64,000 nt of DNA, from assembly GCA_902571375.1 (NCBI GenBank), contig CACGBP010000001.1:46001-110000 (forward strand). Direction: 5' to 3'. Shown here one piece after another: positions 8,877 through 17,646 of the stretch. Every line of letters begins with the position of its first letter. Positions within the stretch are counted from its first letter, which is position 1. A program made the position numbers and the translations under genes. The notes under the pieces are model-generated. The model saw nothing but the letters and a program-made list of their open reading frames with translations. It had not been told where the DNA came from and ran no database searches. Origin of the DNA: an uncultured Pelagibacteraceae bacterium (GTDB lineage Bacteria; Pseudomonadota; Alphaproteobacteria; Pelagibacterales; Pelagibacteraceae).

Positions 8877-10556
8877 TTAAGTGACAGTCTTAACAGTTGT
8901 TCTTTTCATAATGAACACTTGTTGAGCCATAGTTAAAATATTATTTACAGTCCAATAAATTACTAGTCCACTAGGGAAAGGTGCAAGTATCACAGTAAGA
9001 AAAAGTGGAAAAAACATAAATATTTTTGCCTGCATTGCATCTGTAGGTGCTGGATTTAATTTTTGCTGAATCCACATTGAAATTCCCATTGCTACTGGCC
9101 ATGCACCTATGACTAAAAAAGAAGGTACATCATAAGGTAAAAGTCCAAATAAATTAAATATACTTGTGGGATCTCTCTCTGATAAATCTTGTATCCACCC
9201 ATAAAATGGCATTTGTCTCATTTCGATAGTAACAAATAAAACTTTATACAAAGCAAAAAAGACTGGTATCTGAACTAAAATTGGCAAACATCCAGACATT
9301 GGATTAACTTTTTCTTTTTTGTAAAGAGCCATCATTTCTTGCTGTAATTTCATTTTGTCATCTTTATGAAGCTCCTTTAATCTCACCATCTCCGGTTGGA
9401 GTGCTTTCATTTTTGCCATACTTCTGAATGAGAAATTTGCTAACGGAAAAAAAGCTAATCTAATACAAATTGTAATGGCTATAATTGCTAAACCATAATT
9501 TCCAAGTAATTTGAAAAAATAATCAATTCCAAAAAATAGTGGTTTAGTGATAAAATATAAAAAACCCCAATCTATTACTAAATCAAATTTATCAATATCT
9601 AATGTTTTTGCATAACCATCAATTACATCGACTCTTTTAGCAGCCACAATTATTTGTAATTCTTCTTCAATCGAACTATTTTCATTAAGCGTAAGCGGTT
9701 CAGTTGCTATAAAATTTGCTCTAAATTTATTTTTATAATCGAAAGTTGTTTTAAATTCTTTATTTCTTGGAGGAATTAATGACGTTATCCAATATTTATC
9801 TCCAACTCCTAGCCATCCTTTTTGTGCAATTTTTGTAAATTTTTTTTCTTGAATGTCATCATAGTCTTCCTCAATTAACTCATCATCTAAAGTAGCAACC
9901 AAACCTTCATGAAGAATATAAAAATCTGTTATATCTGGAATTTGATTTCTAATAATTTGGCCATAAGAGTAAAAATCATATTTTTTATCAGTATCATTGA
10001 TTACTTTTTGTTTAATTGTAAATAAATATTTATCATCTAAAGAAATTTGTTTTTCAAATTTAATTCCTTGATTATTTGTCCATGATAATATTATAGGGCT
10101 TTGGTCAGTTAATTTGTTATTTCCAATTATTGACCAAACAGTATTTGAATTAGGAATATCTATATTTTTGTCGGTTGTAACAAATCCACTTTCAACTAAA
10201 TAGCCTTCATTTATATTTCTTGGCCCAAGTAAAATTACTCTTTTTTCATTATTTAGATCAACTTTGTAATTCTTAAAAGTTAAATCATCAATAGAAGCTC
10301 CCTTAAGTGAAATAGATCCTACAATATTGTTATTTTCAAATTTAATTCTTTCACTTTGGTTTAATGCTTCATCTCTTGAAATTGTCACTAGGCTTTCTTT
10401 CTGTTCCAAACTTGGAGCATCAGTATTTTGTTCTATTCTTTCTTTTTCTACCAAATTTTGATTTTTAGGATTTTGTTCTGGTATAAAAAATAAAGAATAT
10501 AAAACAATCACTGCTGACGATAAGGCTATTGCTGCTATAACATTTTTAGAGTCCAT
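8877..10556 (-). CDS. yidC: Membrane protein insertase YidC
   Basis: Inserts and folds inner-membrane proteins, alone or with SecYEG. The N-terminal membrane anchor (about residues 6-26) is followed by a large periplasmic beta-rich domain (to about 330) and a conserved C-terminal five-helix insertase core; the segment FFPLANFSFRSMAKMKALQPEM and the hydrophobic motif around SGCLPILVQIPVFFALYKVL are typical. The 559 residues fit the Gram-negative form. It lies in the standard rpmH-rnpA-yidD-yidC order, overlapping the yidD stop by one base (TAATG). Confidence 0.97.
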   Translation of the reverse strand: MDSKNVIAAIALSSAVIVLYSLFFIPEQNPKNQNLVEKERIEQNTDAPSLEQKESLVTISRDEALNQSERIKFENNNIVGSISLKGASIDDLTFKNYKVDLNNEKRVILLGPRNINEGYLVESGFVTTDKNIDIPNSNTVWSIIGNNKLTDQSPIILSWTNNQGIKFEKQISLDDKYLFTIKQKVINDTDKKYDFYSYGQIIRNQIPDITDFYILHEGLVATLDDELIEEDYDDIQEKKFTKIAQKGWLGVGDKYWITSLIPPRNKEFKTTFDYKNKFRANFIATEPLTLNENSSIEEELQIIVAAKRVDVIDGYAKTLDIDKFDLVIDWGFLYFITKPLFFGIDYFFKLLGNYGLAIIAITICIRLAFFPLANFSFRSMAKMKALQPEMVRLKELHKDDKMKLQQEMMALYKKEKVNPMSGCLPILVQIPVFFALYKVLFVTIEMRQMPFYGWIQDLSERDPTSIFNLFGLLPYDVPSFLVIGAWPVAMGISMWIQQKLNPAPTDAMQAKIFMFFPLFLTVILAPFPSGLVIYWTVNNILTMAQQVFIMKRTTVKTVT

Positions 10557-10795
10557 TATTTTCTAATCTTTGTTTGTTTTTTAATTGGATCATAGCCACC
10601 TTCTGCCCAAGGGTGACAAGAAAAAATTCGTTTTATAATTAATAACAGACCTTTAAAAAAACCATAAGTTTTTAATGCTTCAATACTATAGTTTGAACAT
10701 GTAGGGTAATGTCTACAAGATTGACCTAATAAAGGGCTTAATAAAAATTGATAGATTTTAATAAACTTAATTAAAATGTATGTTAAAATATTCAT
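10556..10795 (-). CDS. yidD: Membrane protein insertion efficiency factor YidD
   Basis: A 79-residue protein of the YidD family, which assists YidC-dependent membrane insertion at the inner face of the membrane. The conserved core CRHYPTCSNYSIEALKTYG with the three Cys-centred motif and the later SCHPWAEGGYDP is intact. An N-terminal amphipathic/hydrophobic stretch (ILTYILIKFIKIYQFLLSPL) fits membrane association. It overlaps both rnpA and yidC by one base, so the three are translationally coupled. Confidence 0.95.
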   Translation of the reverse strand: MNILTYILIKFIKIYQFLLSPLLGQSCRHYPTCSNYSIEALKTYGFFKGLLLIIKRIFSCHPWAEGGYDPIKKQTKIRK

Positions 10796-11136
10796 TATTT
10801 AATTTTCTTAAATTCTTGAAATAAGGTTTCTTTTATAATTTTAAATTCATTGTTTAACATAGTTGACTTAGCAATAACAAGATAAGAAAAATCAAATTTT
10901 ATTGATATTTTCTTTACAGCTTCATTCATAATATTTCTAAGTCTTCTTTTTATTTTGTTTCTTTTAACAGCATTTCCAATCTTTTTTTTTGCAACAAATG
11001 AAATATTTAATTTATTATTTTTTTTATTTTCTAGATGACCAAAAAAAATTGTAACATATTTATTTGATATCTTTTTCTTTTTAAGAAGTGTTTTAAATTC
11101 CTCATTTTTTGAAAGAGCAAGTATTCTGCTTTTCAT
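10795..11136 (-). CDS. rnpA: Ribonuclease P protein component
   Basis: The basic protein subunit of RNase P, which helps the catalytic RNA cleave the 5' leader from pre-tRNAs. The family RNR motif is visible in VKRNKIKRRLRNIMNEA at about 78-94, and the protein is strongly basic. I place the start at the ATG at 11136 (MKSRILALSKNEEF); the ORF track start is a TTG one codon upstream. It sits directly after rpmH as in nearly all bacteria, with 5 bases between them. Length 113 is normal. Confidence 0.93.
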   Translation of the reverse strand: MKSRILALSKNEEFKTLLKKKKISNKYVTIFFGHLENKKNNKLNISFVAKKKIGNAVKRNKIKRRLRNIMNEAVKKISIKFDFSYLVIAKSTMLNNEFKIIKETLFQEFKKIK

Positions 11137-11141
11137 CAAAA

Positions 11142-11282
11142 TTAACCAGAAACAGTTAATGATTTTCTTCCTCTAGCTCTTCTTCTGGCTAGAAGTTTTT
11201 TCCCACCTTTAGATTTCATTTTTGACCTGAAACCATGTTTTCTGGCTCTTTTAATTTTTGATGGTTGATATGTTCTTTTCAT
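11142..11282 (-). CDS. rpmH: 50S ribosomal protein L34
   Basis: Too short for the ORF track. The minus strand encodes 46 residues beginning [18 protein letters not shown] and ending [10 protein letters not shown], an unmistakable L34 with the invariant KRTxQPS start and RxRxRGRK-type tail. L34 is a small, very basic component of the large ribosomal subunit. It heads the rpmH-rnpA-yidD-yidC operon; the 92 bases upstream are AT-rich and must hold promoters for this operon and for the divergent VTT-domain gene. Confidence 0.97.
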   Translation of the reverse strand: MKRTYQPSKIKRARKHGFRSKMKSKGGKKLLARRRARGRKSLTVSG

Positions 11283-11374
11283 AAATTCGATTAAATTTTA
11301 TTAAAATTTCGCTCTTTATATTAATTAAATATATAAATAGCAAACAGAAGATTTTATAAATACGATAGCTAATA

Positions 11375-12094
11375 ATGAAAAAATCTAAAAAAATTAAATT
11401 ATTTATAGGCATATCCTACTTAATTTTAGTTTCTATATTTTTATTTTTATTTTTTTCTAAATTTAGTCTTCAAGAAATTTCTTCTTACAATTTTATAAAA
11501 AATAATAGAACATATTTTATTGAATTAAAAAATTCTAACCTGTTCCTTTTAATTATTATATTTCTGACATTGAGTATATTGTGGGTATTCCCATTTTTAG
11601 GTTTTGGATCACCTGTAGCTTTAGTTGGGGGTTTTATTTTTGGAAAATGGATTGGTACGCTTGTGGTAGTTTTGGGCTTAAGTATAGGTGCAACATTTTT
11701 ATATATATTTGGTAATTATTTTTTAAAAGACGTCATCAGAGAGAAGTTTTTATTTAAATATAAAAATCTTGATATAAAATTTAAAAAGTCAGAATTTAAT
11801 TATTTATTAATCTATAGGTTCATAGGTGGTATACCTTGGCAACTTAGTTGTCTTTTACCAGCTATTTTTAATGTAAAAGTGAGAAATTTCTTCTTTGCGA
11901 CACTTATAGGTATAATCCCTCAAATTTTCTTAGCTGTATCTATTGGAAGTGGATTAGAAAATATTATAGAGCAAAATTTGAAAACACCTTCAATTGTAGA
12001 AATAATCATGTCTCCTGAAATTTACATTCCACTAATTCTATTTTTTATTTTACTCTTGATCACTATTTTTATTAGAAAGATATTTTACAGATAA
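11375..12094 (+). CDS. TVP38/TMEM64 (VTT/DedA-like) family membrane protein
   Basis: A 239-residue inner-membrane protein with about six hydrophobic segments, the first at residues 8-28. The VTT-domain signature is visible as PVALVGGFIFGKWIGTLVVV with a following G-A-T-rich re-entrant segment, then RFIGGIPWQLSCLLPAIFNV and the FFFATLIGIIPQ motif. Relatives act in lipid handling or membrane homeostasis, possibly as scramblases; its own substrate is unknown. It is divergent from rpmH and its stop codon lies immediately next to the stop of the convergent membrane protein gene. Confidence 0.87.
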   Translation: MKKSKKIKLFIGISYLILVSIFLFLFFSKFSLQEISSYNFIKNNRTYFIELKNSNLFLLIIIFLTLSILWVFPFLGFGSPVALVGGFIFGKWIGTLVVVLGLSIGATFLYIFGNYFLKDVIREKFLFKYKNLDIKFKKSEFNYLLIYRFIGGIPWQLSCLLPAIFNVKVRNFFFATLIGIIPQIFLAVSIGSGLENIIEQNLKTPSIVEIIMSPEIYIPLILFFILLLITIFIRKIFYR

Positions 12095-13285
12095 TTAATA
12101 ATTATTTTTGATATATTTAAAATAAATTATTTTGAGTGCTTTTCTTGGAATTTGATATCCTGGTTTTGAACCGACATCACCAACAATACTTGTTTTTGGA
12201 TTCCATCCAAAACAAAAGATAATAAAAAAAAATATCAATAATTTTTTTGTTTTGAATAAATTTACAAAAAAATTTTGTTTATAAACTTGATTTAATCGTA
12301 AGTAATTTTTTTTAAATAAGTATAAAAAAGTTAAAATTGAAAATGTATAATACATGTTAACTGCACGTCCCCAATCAGTCATCATTAGAAATAAAACAAT
12401 TACTGGAAATGAAACAAAAAGAGATACTATTTTTGCATTTAATTTTTTAAATTTTGAATATTGGATTAAAATTATCAGTGGGCCGAATCCAACTAGTAAT
12501 ACTAAAAAATATCTGATAATTCTCTCAAATGTAAATAAATCAAATACTGCAGCAAATTGCTCAATAATTTTAGATTTGCTTAGAAGTAACTCACATGACA
12601 TGTAGCAGTCTTCATTGAATTCATATTTTAAAAAATTTGCCATTTCCTTATGTCCCTCACTTGAAATAGGATTGAAGGCAATAAAAAATGCAAGAAATAT
12701 TGCAGGCAAGTAAAATATAATAATATTACACAAACTTTTTATTATATTTTTCTCATTCTGTTCAAAAAAATCAATTATAATCCAGAAAGGAAAAAAGAAT
12801 ATAACTGGTTCCCAAACGAGGATTGCTACAGGAAGTATAGTCAACTTATAAATATTTTTATGAGTTTTATTATTTAACAATAAATATAAAAGAAAAAAAC
12901 AATACAAGAATGTTTCTTTTCTTGCCAAAACTTCTATTTCAGCAACTGGATATAAAATAAATATTGGTGTAAAGATGCTAAAAATTATTAAATTATTTAA
13001 TTTTAAATCAGATATAAAATTATCTAACAAAAGATAGTAAATAGCAATTACGGTTATTTGGAAAATAAAAATTGATAATCTTAATTTTATATCAATTAAA
13101 TAACTTAAATAAATCGCAATTTGCCCAATTAATCCTCTTTTTGTGAAACCACCCTCATAATTTATTAACCATTCAGAAATTGTAGAGTCATTTCCTACTA
13201 AATGTTTTTGATATAGATAAAACACACTAAAAATAAATAAAATGATGAGGTAAATTGAAAATTGTTTTTTATTTAAAATATTCAT
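12095..13285 (-). CDS. Unrecognised polytopic membrane protein
   Basis: A 396-residue protein with roughly ten hydrophobic segments, starting with one at residues 9-25. It carries distinctive soluble motifs: NYEGGFTKRGLIGQI after the first helix, LARKETF near 120, TDWGRAVNMYY near 300, and a C-terminal tail GWNPKTSIVGDVGSKPGYQIPR. Charged motifs at membrane edges plus many helices are reminiscent of GT-C-type glycosyltransferases or polysaccharide polymerases, but I do not recognise the family and give no function. It lies between a VTT protein and tRNA-Thr, without obvious operon partners. Confidence 0.8.
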   Translation of the reverse strand: MNILNKKQFSIYLIILFIFSVFYLYQKHLVGNDSTISEWLINYEGGFTKRGLIGQIAIYLSYLIDIKLRLSIFIFQITVIAIYYLLLDNFISDLKLNNLIIFSIFTPIFILYPVAEIEVLARKETFLYCFFLLYLLLNNKTHKNIYKLTILPVAILVWEPVIFFFPFWIIIDFFEQNEKNIIKSLCNIIIFYLPAIFLAFFIAFNPISSEGHKEMANFLKYEFNEDCYMSCELLLSKSKIIEQFAAVFDLFTFERIIRYFLVLLVGFGPLIILIQYSKFKKLNAKIVSLFVSFPVIVLFLMMTDWGRAVNMYYTFSILTFLYLFKKNYLRLNQVYKQNFFVNLFKTKKLLIFFFIIFCFGWNPKTSIVGDVGSKPGYQIPRKALKIIYFKYIKNNY

Positions 13286-13307
13286 CAGAAAAAAAATTGT
13301 TTTAATG

Positions 13308-13381
13308 TGGTGCTCTTACCAAGAATCGAACTTGAGACTTATCCTTACCATGGATACGTTATACCATTTAACTATAAGAGC
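13308..13381 (-). tRNA. tRNA-Thr (GGU)
   Basis: The minus strand folds as a cloverleaf: acceptor GCTCTTA pairs with TAAGAGC, D stem GTTA/TAAC, anticodon stem TATCC/GGATA with loop ATGGTAA (anticodon GGT), T stem TCAAG/CTTGG with the TTCGATT loop. The discriminator is A and the CCA is encoded. The 74-base length is normal for this isoacceptor, which reads ACC and ACU. No co-transcribed gene is obvious. Confidence 0.95.
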
Positions 13382-13476
13382 GTCATATATTTTAATTTAT
13401 TAATAATAAAGCATTTTTTTCAAATTATTGCCTTAATTTTTTGGTTAATATGATTTATATCTATCAAGGATATTTT

Positions 13477-13677
13477 ATGGGCATTCATTACGATTATAAA
13501 TCTACAAGAAGTGCTAAGCTTATGGAAAAGCAGGCTAAAAGAGAAAAAAAACTTGCTGAAAAAAAAGCTAAACGATTAGCAAAAGAAGGTTCCAAAAAAG
13601 ATGAGACTAAAGAGAAAACTTTAGATACTTCAAAACCAATAACATTAGATTTTCTTACTAATCCTGATAAAGAATGA
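13477..13677 (+). CDS. Small charged hypothetical protein
   Basis: I use the ATG at 13477 because an AAGGA ribosome-binding site lies 6 bases before it; the ORF track begins 12 codons earlier at a TTG. This gives 66 residues (MGIHYDYKSTRS...), with a Lys/Glu/Ala-rich helix in the middle and a C-terminal SKPITLDFLTNPDKE-like tail. No membrane segment or known catalytic motif is visible. Its stop overlaps the start of the next tiny ORF (ATGA). I do not recognise a family. Confidence 0.65.
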   Translation: MGIHYDYKSTRSAKLMEKQAKREKKLAEKKAKRLAKEGSKKDETKEKTLDTSKPITLDFLTNPDKE

Positions 13678-13784
13678 ACATAAATACTAAAAATGAGAGA
13701 TTAAGTATAGCTCTTAAGAAAAATTTGAAGAAAAGAAAAAATTCTAAAAAAAAAATTAAAAAAAAAAGTGATACTAAACGATAA
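13674..13784 (+). CDS. Tiny basic protein, 36 residues
   Basis: Missed by the ORF track. The ATG overlaps the preceding stop (ATGA) and the frame encodes MNINTKNERLSIALKKNLKKRK followed by a Lys-rich tail. The pattern R-L-x-x-A-L-K-x-N-L-K-x-R-K resembles very short conserved proteins (ALRxNLxRRKxQ type) that I recall beside murA-region genes in other alphaproteobacteria; this is from memory, not a search. Its end overlaps the dcd start by 17 bases. Function unknown; nucleic-acid binding is only a guess from charge. Confidence 0.5.
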   Translation: MNINTKNERLSIALKKNLKKRKNSKKKIKKKSDTKR

Positions 13785-14319
13785 GCAAATAATAAAATTA
13801 GCCGAGGAACATGAGATGATCAGTCCCTTTGTGAACAAAAGTGTTGCTAATGGAATTAGTCATGGTGTCAACCCATTTGGTTATGATCTTCGTTGTGGAT
13901 CTGAATTTAAAATTTTTACTAATATAAAAGGAGCTACTGCAGATCCAAAAAATTTTAGTGAAGATAATTTCATTACTATAAAAGATAAAGAATCTATTCT
14001 AATTCCACCTAATTCTTTTGCACTTGCCTCAAGTCTTGAGTATTTTAAAATGCCAAGAAATGTTACAGGTTTAGTAACTGCAAAATCAACATATGCAAGA
14101 TGTGGCTTGGGTGTACCACCCACAGTATTGGAAGCAGGCTGGGAAGGTGTTTTGGTTTTAGAATTTTCAAATCACACAAGTAATTCAATAAGATTGTATG
14201 CAAATGCAGGTGCGGCTCAAATATTATTTTTTCAAGGAGAGCAACCCGATGTTTCTTATGCTGATAGAGAAGGAAAGTATCAAGGTCAAACAGGAATTAC
14301 CTTAGCTAAATCAAAATAA
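13768..14319 (+). CDS. dcd: dCTP deaminase
   Basis: Deaminates dCTP to dUTP for thymidylate synthesis. The start is a GTG giving MILNDKQIIKLAEEHEMISPF, matching the usual Dcd N-terminus. The trimeric dUTPase-like fold signature AKSTYARCGLGVPPTVLEAGWEG contains the catalytic Ser-x4-Arg-Cys region and the Glu of LVLEFSN. Length 183 is typical for alphaproteobacteria. No ribosome-binding site is apparent in the A-rich upstream sequence, so coupling to the overlapping upstream tiny ORF is plausible. Confidence 0.95.
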   Translation: MILNDKQIIKLAEEHEMISPFVNKSVANGISHGVNPFGYDLRCGSEFKIFTNIKGATADPKNFSEDNFITIKDKESILIPPNSFALASSLEYFKMPRNVTGLVTAKSTYARCGLGVPPTVLEAGWEGVLVLEFSNHTSNSIRLYANAGAAQILFFQGEQPDVSYADREGKYQGQTGITLAKSK

Positions 14320-14322
14320 TTT

Positions 14323-15597
14323 ATGGATAAATTTTCTATCACTGGTCCATGTCGAGTGATGAAAGGTGAAGTTTCAATTTCAGGTTCAAAAAATGCTGCT
14401 TTACCAATACTTGCTGCAACTTTGTTATTTGACAAACCTGTAATTATCAAAAATCTCCCTAGGGTAAGAGATATTTATACGATGCTTAATTTATTAAAGT
14501 CTCTTGGTTCAAGTATAGAGTTTTTAAATAATAAAAAAACCGTAAAAATTACAAAGACTAAAATGCAAAAACAGTTTGCATCTTATTCAATTGTCAAAAC
14601 AATGAGAGCAGGAATACTCGTGCTTGGCCCGTTAGTTGCTAAATATCATAAATCTATCTCAAGTTTTCCAGGTGGCTGTGTTTTAAATGGTAATCTCGGC
14701 AGGCCGATTAATTTACATTTAGAAGCCTTAAAAAAGCTTGGAGTAAAATATGAAATAAAAAAAGGATATATACATGCAAAATCTAATGGTAAATTAAAAG
14801 GTAACATAGTTACGTTTCCTAGGATAAGTGTTGGCGCGTCAGAGCAACTTATAACATCAGCAGTTTTGGCAAAAGGCAAAACTATTTTACGTAACCTTGC
14901 GTGTGAACCTGAGATTTTAGACTTAACTAATTTTCTAATCTCTGCGGGTGCTAAAATTAAATGGATTGGTAAAAGAACTTGTCAAATCATTGGCGTAAAT
15001 TCTCTAAATGAAACAAAATATTCTGTAATGGGTGATAGAATTGAAACCGGAACCTTTTGTGTTGCTGCTACTTTAGCAAGGGGAGATTTGATAATTAAAA
15101 ATTTTGATCCGAAGTTAATTAAAACTGAATTAAATATATTAAAAAAAGTTGGTGCAAAAATTAAATTGTTTAAAAATTATATTCATGTGAAAGGGCCAAA
15201 AAAAATTAAAAGTATAAGAAATATTACTACTAAAGAATATGATGGATTTCCTACAGACCTTGCCCCTCAATTTATGGTGCTACTTTGTAAGGCTAACGGC
15301 ACTAGTTCAATTACTGAAAATATATTTCAAGGAAGGTTTTTACATGCAATGGAGCTTCAGCGACTTGGAGCTAAAATAAGCATAAAAAATAGAACTGCAA
15401 AAATAGAAGGTAATACAAACTTTATAGCAGCAGAAGTAATGTCAAGTGATCTGAGAGCATCAGCTGCTTTAGTGCTTGCTGGCATAGTTTCTAAAGGTAA
15501 AACAATAGTAACGAGGGTTTATCATTGTGATCGAGGTTATGAAAATTTTGAAAATAAATTAAAAAAAATCGGTGTTAAAATTAAAAGATTAAAATAG
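14323..15597 (+). CDS. murA: UDP-N-acetylglucosamine 1-carboxyvinyltransferase
   Basis: Adds enolpyruvate from PEP to UDP-GlcNAc, the first committed step of peptidoglycan synthesis. Motifs are SGSKNAALPILAATLL at 20-35 (Lys23, Asn24) and the mobile active-site loop FPGGCVLNGNLGRPINLH with catalytic Cys119, so fosfomycin-type sensitivity would be expected from this residue. Length 424 is normal. It is 3 bases after dcd, and its stop overlaps the GTG start of the DUF2948 gene. Confidence 0.97.
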   Translation: MDKFSITGPCRVMKGEVSISGSKNAALPILAATLLFDKPVIIKNLPRVRDIYTMLNLLKSLGSSIEFLNNKKTVKITKTKMQKQFASYSIVKTMRAGILVLGPLVAKYHKSISSFPGGCVLNGNLGRPINLHLEALKKLGVKYEIKKGYIHAKSNGKLKGNIVTFPRISVGASEQLITSAVLAKGKTILRNLACEPEILDLTNFLISAGAKIKWIGKRTCQIIGVNSLNETKYSVMGDRIETGTFCVAATLARGDLIIKNFDPKLIKTELNILKKVGAKIKLFKNYIHVKGPKKIKSIRNITTKEYDGFPTDLAPQFMVLLCKANGTSSITENIFQGRFLHAMELQRLGAKISIKNRTAKIEGNTNFIAAEVMSSDLRASAALVLAGIVSKGKTIVTRVYHCDRGYENFENKLKKIGVKIKRLK

Positions 15598-15989
15598 TGA
15601 ATAAATATTTAGCCAAAATAATTGCAAATGATCAAGAGGGATTGCAGATGATTTCAGCTTGTAGCTCAGCAGCTAAGGTCAAAATTTCAGATATTAAGTA
15701 CCTAGCATCTAATAAAGTATTTTTGTTATCGATCGAGAGAATTAAAGTTGAAAATGAAAATGAGGACAAAAAGATTAATAGTATCTTGAGATTTGATTTT
15801 ATTGATAAAGTAAGATCAAAGAACATAGATCAATCAAAAAAAGAAGTAGTTTTAGATTTAGTAGGTATAGACTATTTGAAAAATAATGATGTTTATGAAA
15901 TAAATCTTATTTTTAATAATAATGCTCATATTGCTTTAACTACGGAAACTATTGAGGCAAGATTAGAGGATCAAAACGAAATTAAATAG
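15597..15989 (+). CDS. DUF2948 family protein
   Basis: A 130-residue protein starting at a GTG that shares a base with the murA stop. The beginning, LAKIIANDQEGLQMISACSSAAKVKISDIKYL, and the ending, NAHIALTTETIEARLED, fit the alphaproteobacterial DUF2948 family, which sits between murA and hisD in many genomes. It is a soluble alpha/beta protein with no membrane segment. Function is not established; conserved context with murA is the only hint. Confidence 0.85.
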   Translation: MNKYLAKIIANDQEGLQMISACSSAAKVKISDIKYLASNKVFLLSIERIKVENENEDKKINSILRFDFIDKVRSKNIDQSKKEVVLDLVGIDYLKNNDVYEINLIFNNNAHIALTTETIEARLEDQNEIK

Positions 15990-15991
15990 TT

Positions 15992-17275
15992 ATGAAGGTA
16001 TTAAATAGTAAAAGCAAAAATTTTGATAAATTATTGGATATTTTACTTTCTAAAAGAAAAAATAAACTTAAATCAAGTTCTGTCTCAGTAACAAAAATAA
16101 TTAATGATGTTAAAAAAAATGGCGATAATGCTTTGCTTAAATATGAGAAAAAATTTAATCAAAATACCGTATTATTCCCAAGTTCAGAACAAATAACTAA
16201 ATCAATAAAATCTTTAAATCCAAAAGTTAAAAAAGCCATAGATTTAGCCTATATGAGAATTCATAAGTTTCACTCATTGCAAAAATATAAAAATATTTCT
16301 TTTGTTGATAAATTTAAAAATAAGCTTGAGTACAAATATTTACCACTGGAGTCTGTAGCAATTTATGTTCCAGGCTCAACAGCTGCTTACCCATCAAGTG
16401 TTTTAATGAATGCTATTCCTGCAATAGTTGCGGGTGTTAGGAGAATAATTATGGTTAATCCAGGATATAAAGGAAAACAAAATCCAGCAGTGCTATATGC
16501 AGCGAAAAAATGTAAAATAAAAGAAATCTATTCAATTGGTGGCCCATCTGCAATTGCCGCTGTATCCTATGGAACAAAAAAAATAAAAAAAGTTGATAAA
16601 ATAGTAGGCCCTGGAAATTCTTATGTAGCTGCAGCAAAAAAAGAAGTTTTTGGTGATGTTGGAATTGAAGCTATGACTGCTGGACCATCAGAAGTAACTA
16701 TAGTTTGTGATAAATTTTCAAATCCAAATTGGATTGCGAGTGATTTAATTGGTCAAGCAGAACATGATGAACTTGCTCAATGTATTCTGATTTCTAAAAA
16801 TAATAATTTTTTAGAAAAAGTGAGGATAGAAGTTTTTGAACAATTAAGAAAAATTTCTAGAGTTTCTATTGCAAAAAAAAGCTTAATGAGCAATGGAATT
16901 TTAATGTGTATTAATTCAGAAAAAAAAATTATTGATGTTATAAACAAAATTGCTCCAGAACATTTAGAGCTAAATGTAAAAAATTATAAATCATTGGTGC
17001 CGAAAATAAAAAATGCGGGATCTATTTGTTTAGGAAAGTATGCAGTTATGGCAATGACAGATTATAATATTGGAACCAATCATGTATTGCCTACAAATGG
17101 TACAGCTAAATATTCTAGTGGGATAAGTGTTAATGAATTCTACAAAAGAATTTCATATATAAATCTAACAAAAAAGGGTATTGAAAGTCTTGGACCATCA
17201 GTTATAACTCTTGCAAATTACGAAGGATTGACTGGACATGCTCAATCTGTAAAAAAAAGAATTAGGAGAAAATAA
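15992..17275 (+). CDS. hisD: Histidinol dehydrogenase
   Basis: Oxidises L-histidinol to L-histidine in two NAD-dependent steps with a zinc ion. Visible are the NAD/substrate regions [16 protein letters not shown] and [16 protein letters not shown], the signature [14 protein letters not shown], the zinc/catalytic segment [10 protein letters not shown] (Gln/His) and APEHLEL with the catalytic Glu-His pair; GTNHVLPT is near the C-terminus. Length 427 is normal. It is 2 bases after DUF2948 and 2 bases before infA; other his genes (hisZ, hisG) are 2-4 kb downstream. Confidence 0.97.
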   Translation: MKVLNSKSKNFDKLLDILLSKRKNKLKSSSVSVTKIINDVKKNGDNALLKYEKKFNQNTVLFPSSEQITKSIKSLNPKVKKAIDLAYMRIHKFHSLQKYKNISFVDKFKNKLEYKYLPLESVAIYVPGSTAAYPSSVLMNAIPAIVAGVRRIIMVNPGYKGKQNPAVLYAAKKCKIKEIYSIGGPSAIAAVSYGTKKIKKVDKIVGPGNSYVAAAKKEVFGDVGIEAMTAGPSEVTIVCDKFSNPNWIASDLIGQAEHDELAQCILISKNNNFLEKVRIEVFEQLRKISRVSIAKKSLMSNGILMCINSEKKIIDVINKIAPEHLELNVKNYKSLVPKIKNAGSICLGKYAVMAMTDYNIGTNHVLPTNGTAKYSSGISVNEFYKRISYINLTKKGIESLGPSVITLANYEGLTGHAQSVKKRIRRK

Positions 17276-17277
17276 AT

Positions 17278-17493
17278 TTGTCAAAACAAGATTTACTCGA
17301 GTTTAAAGGTCAAGTTACTGATTTATTACCTAATGCTATGTTTAGAGTTAAATTAGAGAATGGACATGTGGTCACTGCACATACAGCGGGTAAGTTAAGA
17401 AAGAATAGAATTAGAGTTTTACAAGGTGATAATGTTACTGTCGAAATGACACCTTATGACCTAACTAAAGGCAGAATAATCTTTAGAGGTTAA
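17278..17493 (+). CDS. infA: Translation initiation factor IF-1
   Basis: A 71-residue S1/OB-fold factor that binds the A site of the 30S subunit during initiation. The sequence [26 protein letters not shown] and the tail TKGRIIFRG are diagnostic. The start is TTG, immediately after the hisD stop; a rare start codon for IF-1 may limit its level, as it does for some initiation factors, but that is inference. tRNA-Phe follows within 6 bases, so the mature tRNA must be processed from, or begin just after, this transcript. Confidence 0.97.
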   Translation: MSKQDLLEFKGQVTDLLPNAMFRVKLENGHVVTAHTAGKLRKNRIRVLQGDNVTVEMTPYDLTKGRIIFRG

Positions 17494-17498
17494 TTTTT

Positions 17499-17573
17499 GC
17501 CTCGGTAGCTCAGGAGTAGAGCAGAGCCCTGAAAAGGCTTGTGTCGGAGGTGCGAATCCTTCCCGAGGCACCA
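17499..17573 (+). tRNA. tRNA-Phe (GAA)
   Basis: Cloverleaf with acceptor GCCTCGG/CCGAGGC, D arm GCTC...GAGC, anticodon stem GAGCC/GGCTT and loop CTGAAAA (anticodon GAA), T stem GGAGG/CCTTC-type with loop TGCGAAT, discriminator A and encoded CCA. The T-loop begins TGC rather than TTC. It lies between infA and csp. Confidence 0.93.
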
Positions 17574-17646
17574 TCAAAACATCTTGAAATAAATTAAAAA
17601 CAAATTAACTTCTACTAATAATAAACAATAAAGGATAAGAAATAAG

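Noticed and set aside
7937-8884. Plus-strand ORFs opposite argB (127, 95 and 64 residues)
   Set aside because: They are shadows of argB: no recognisable domains, hydrophobic low-complexity translation, and the minus-strand gene has all family motifs.
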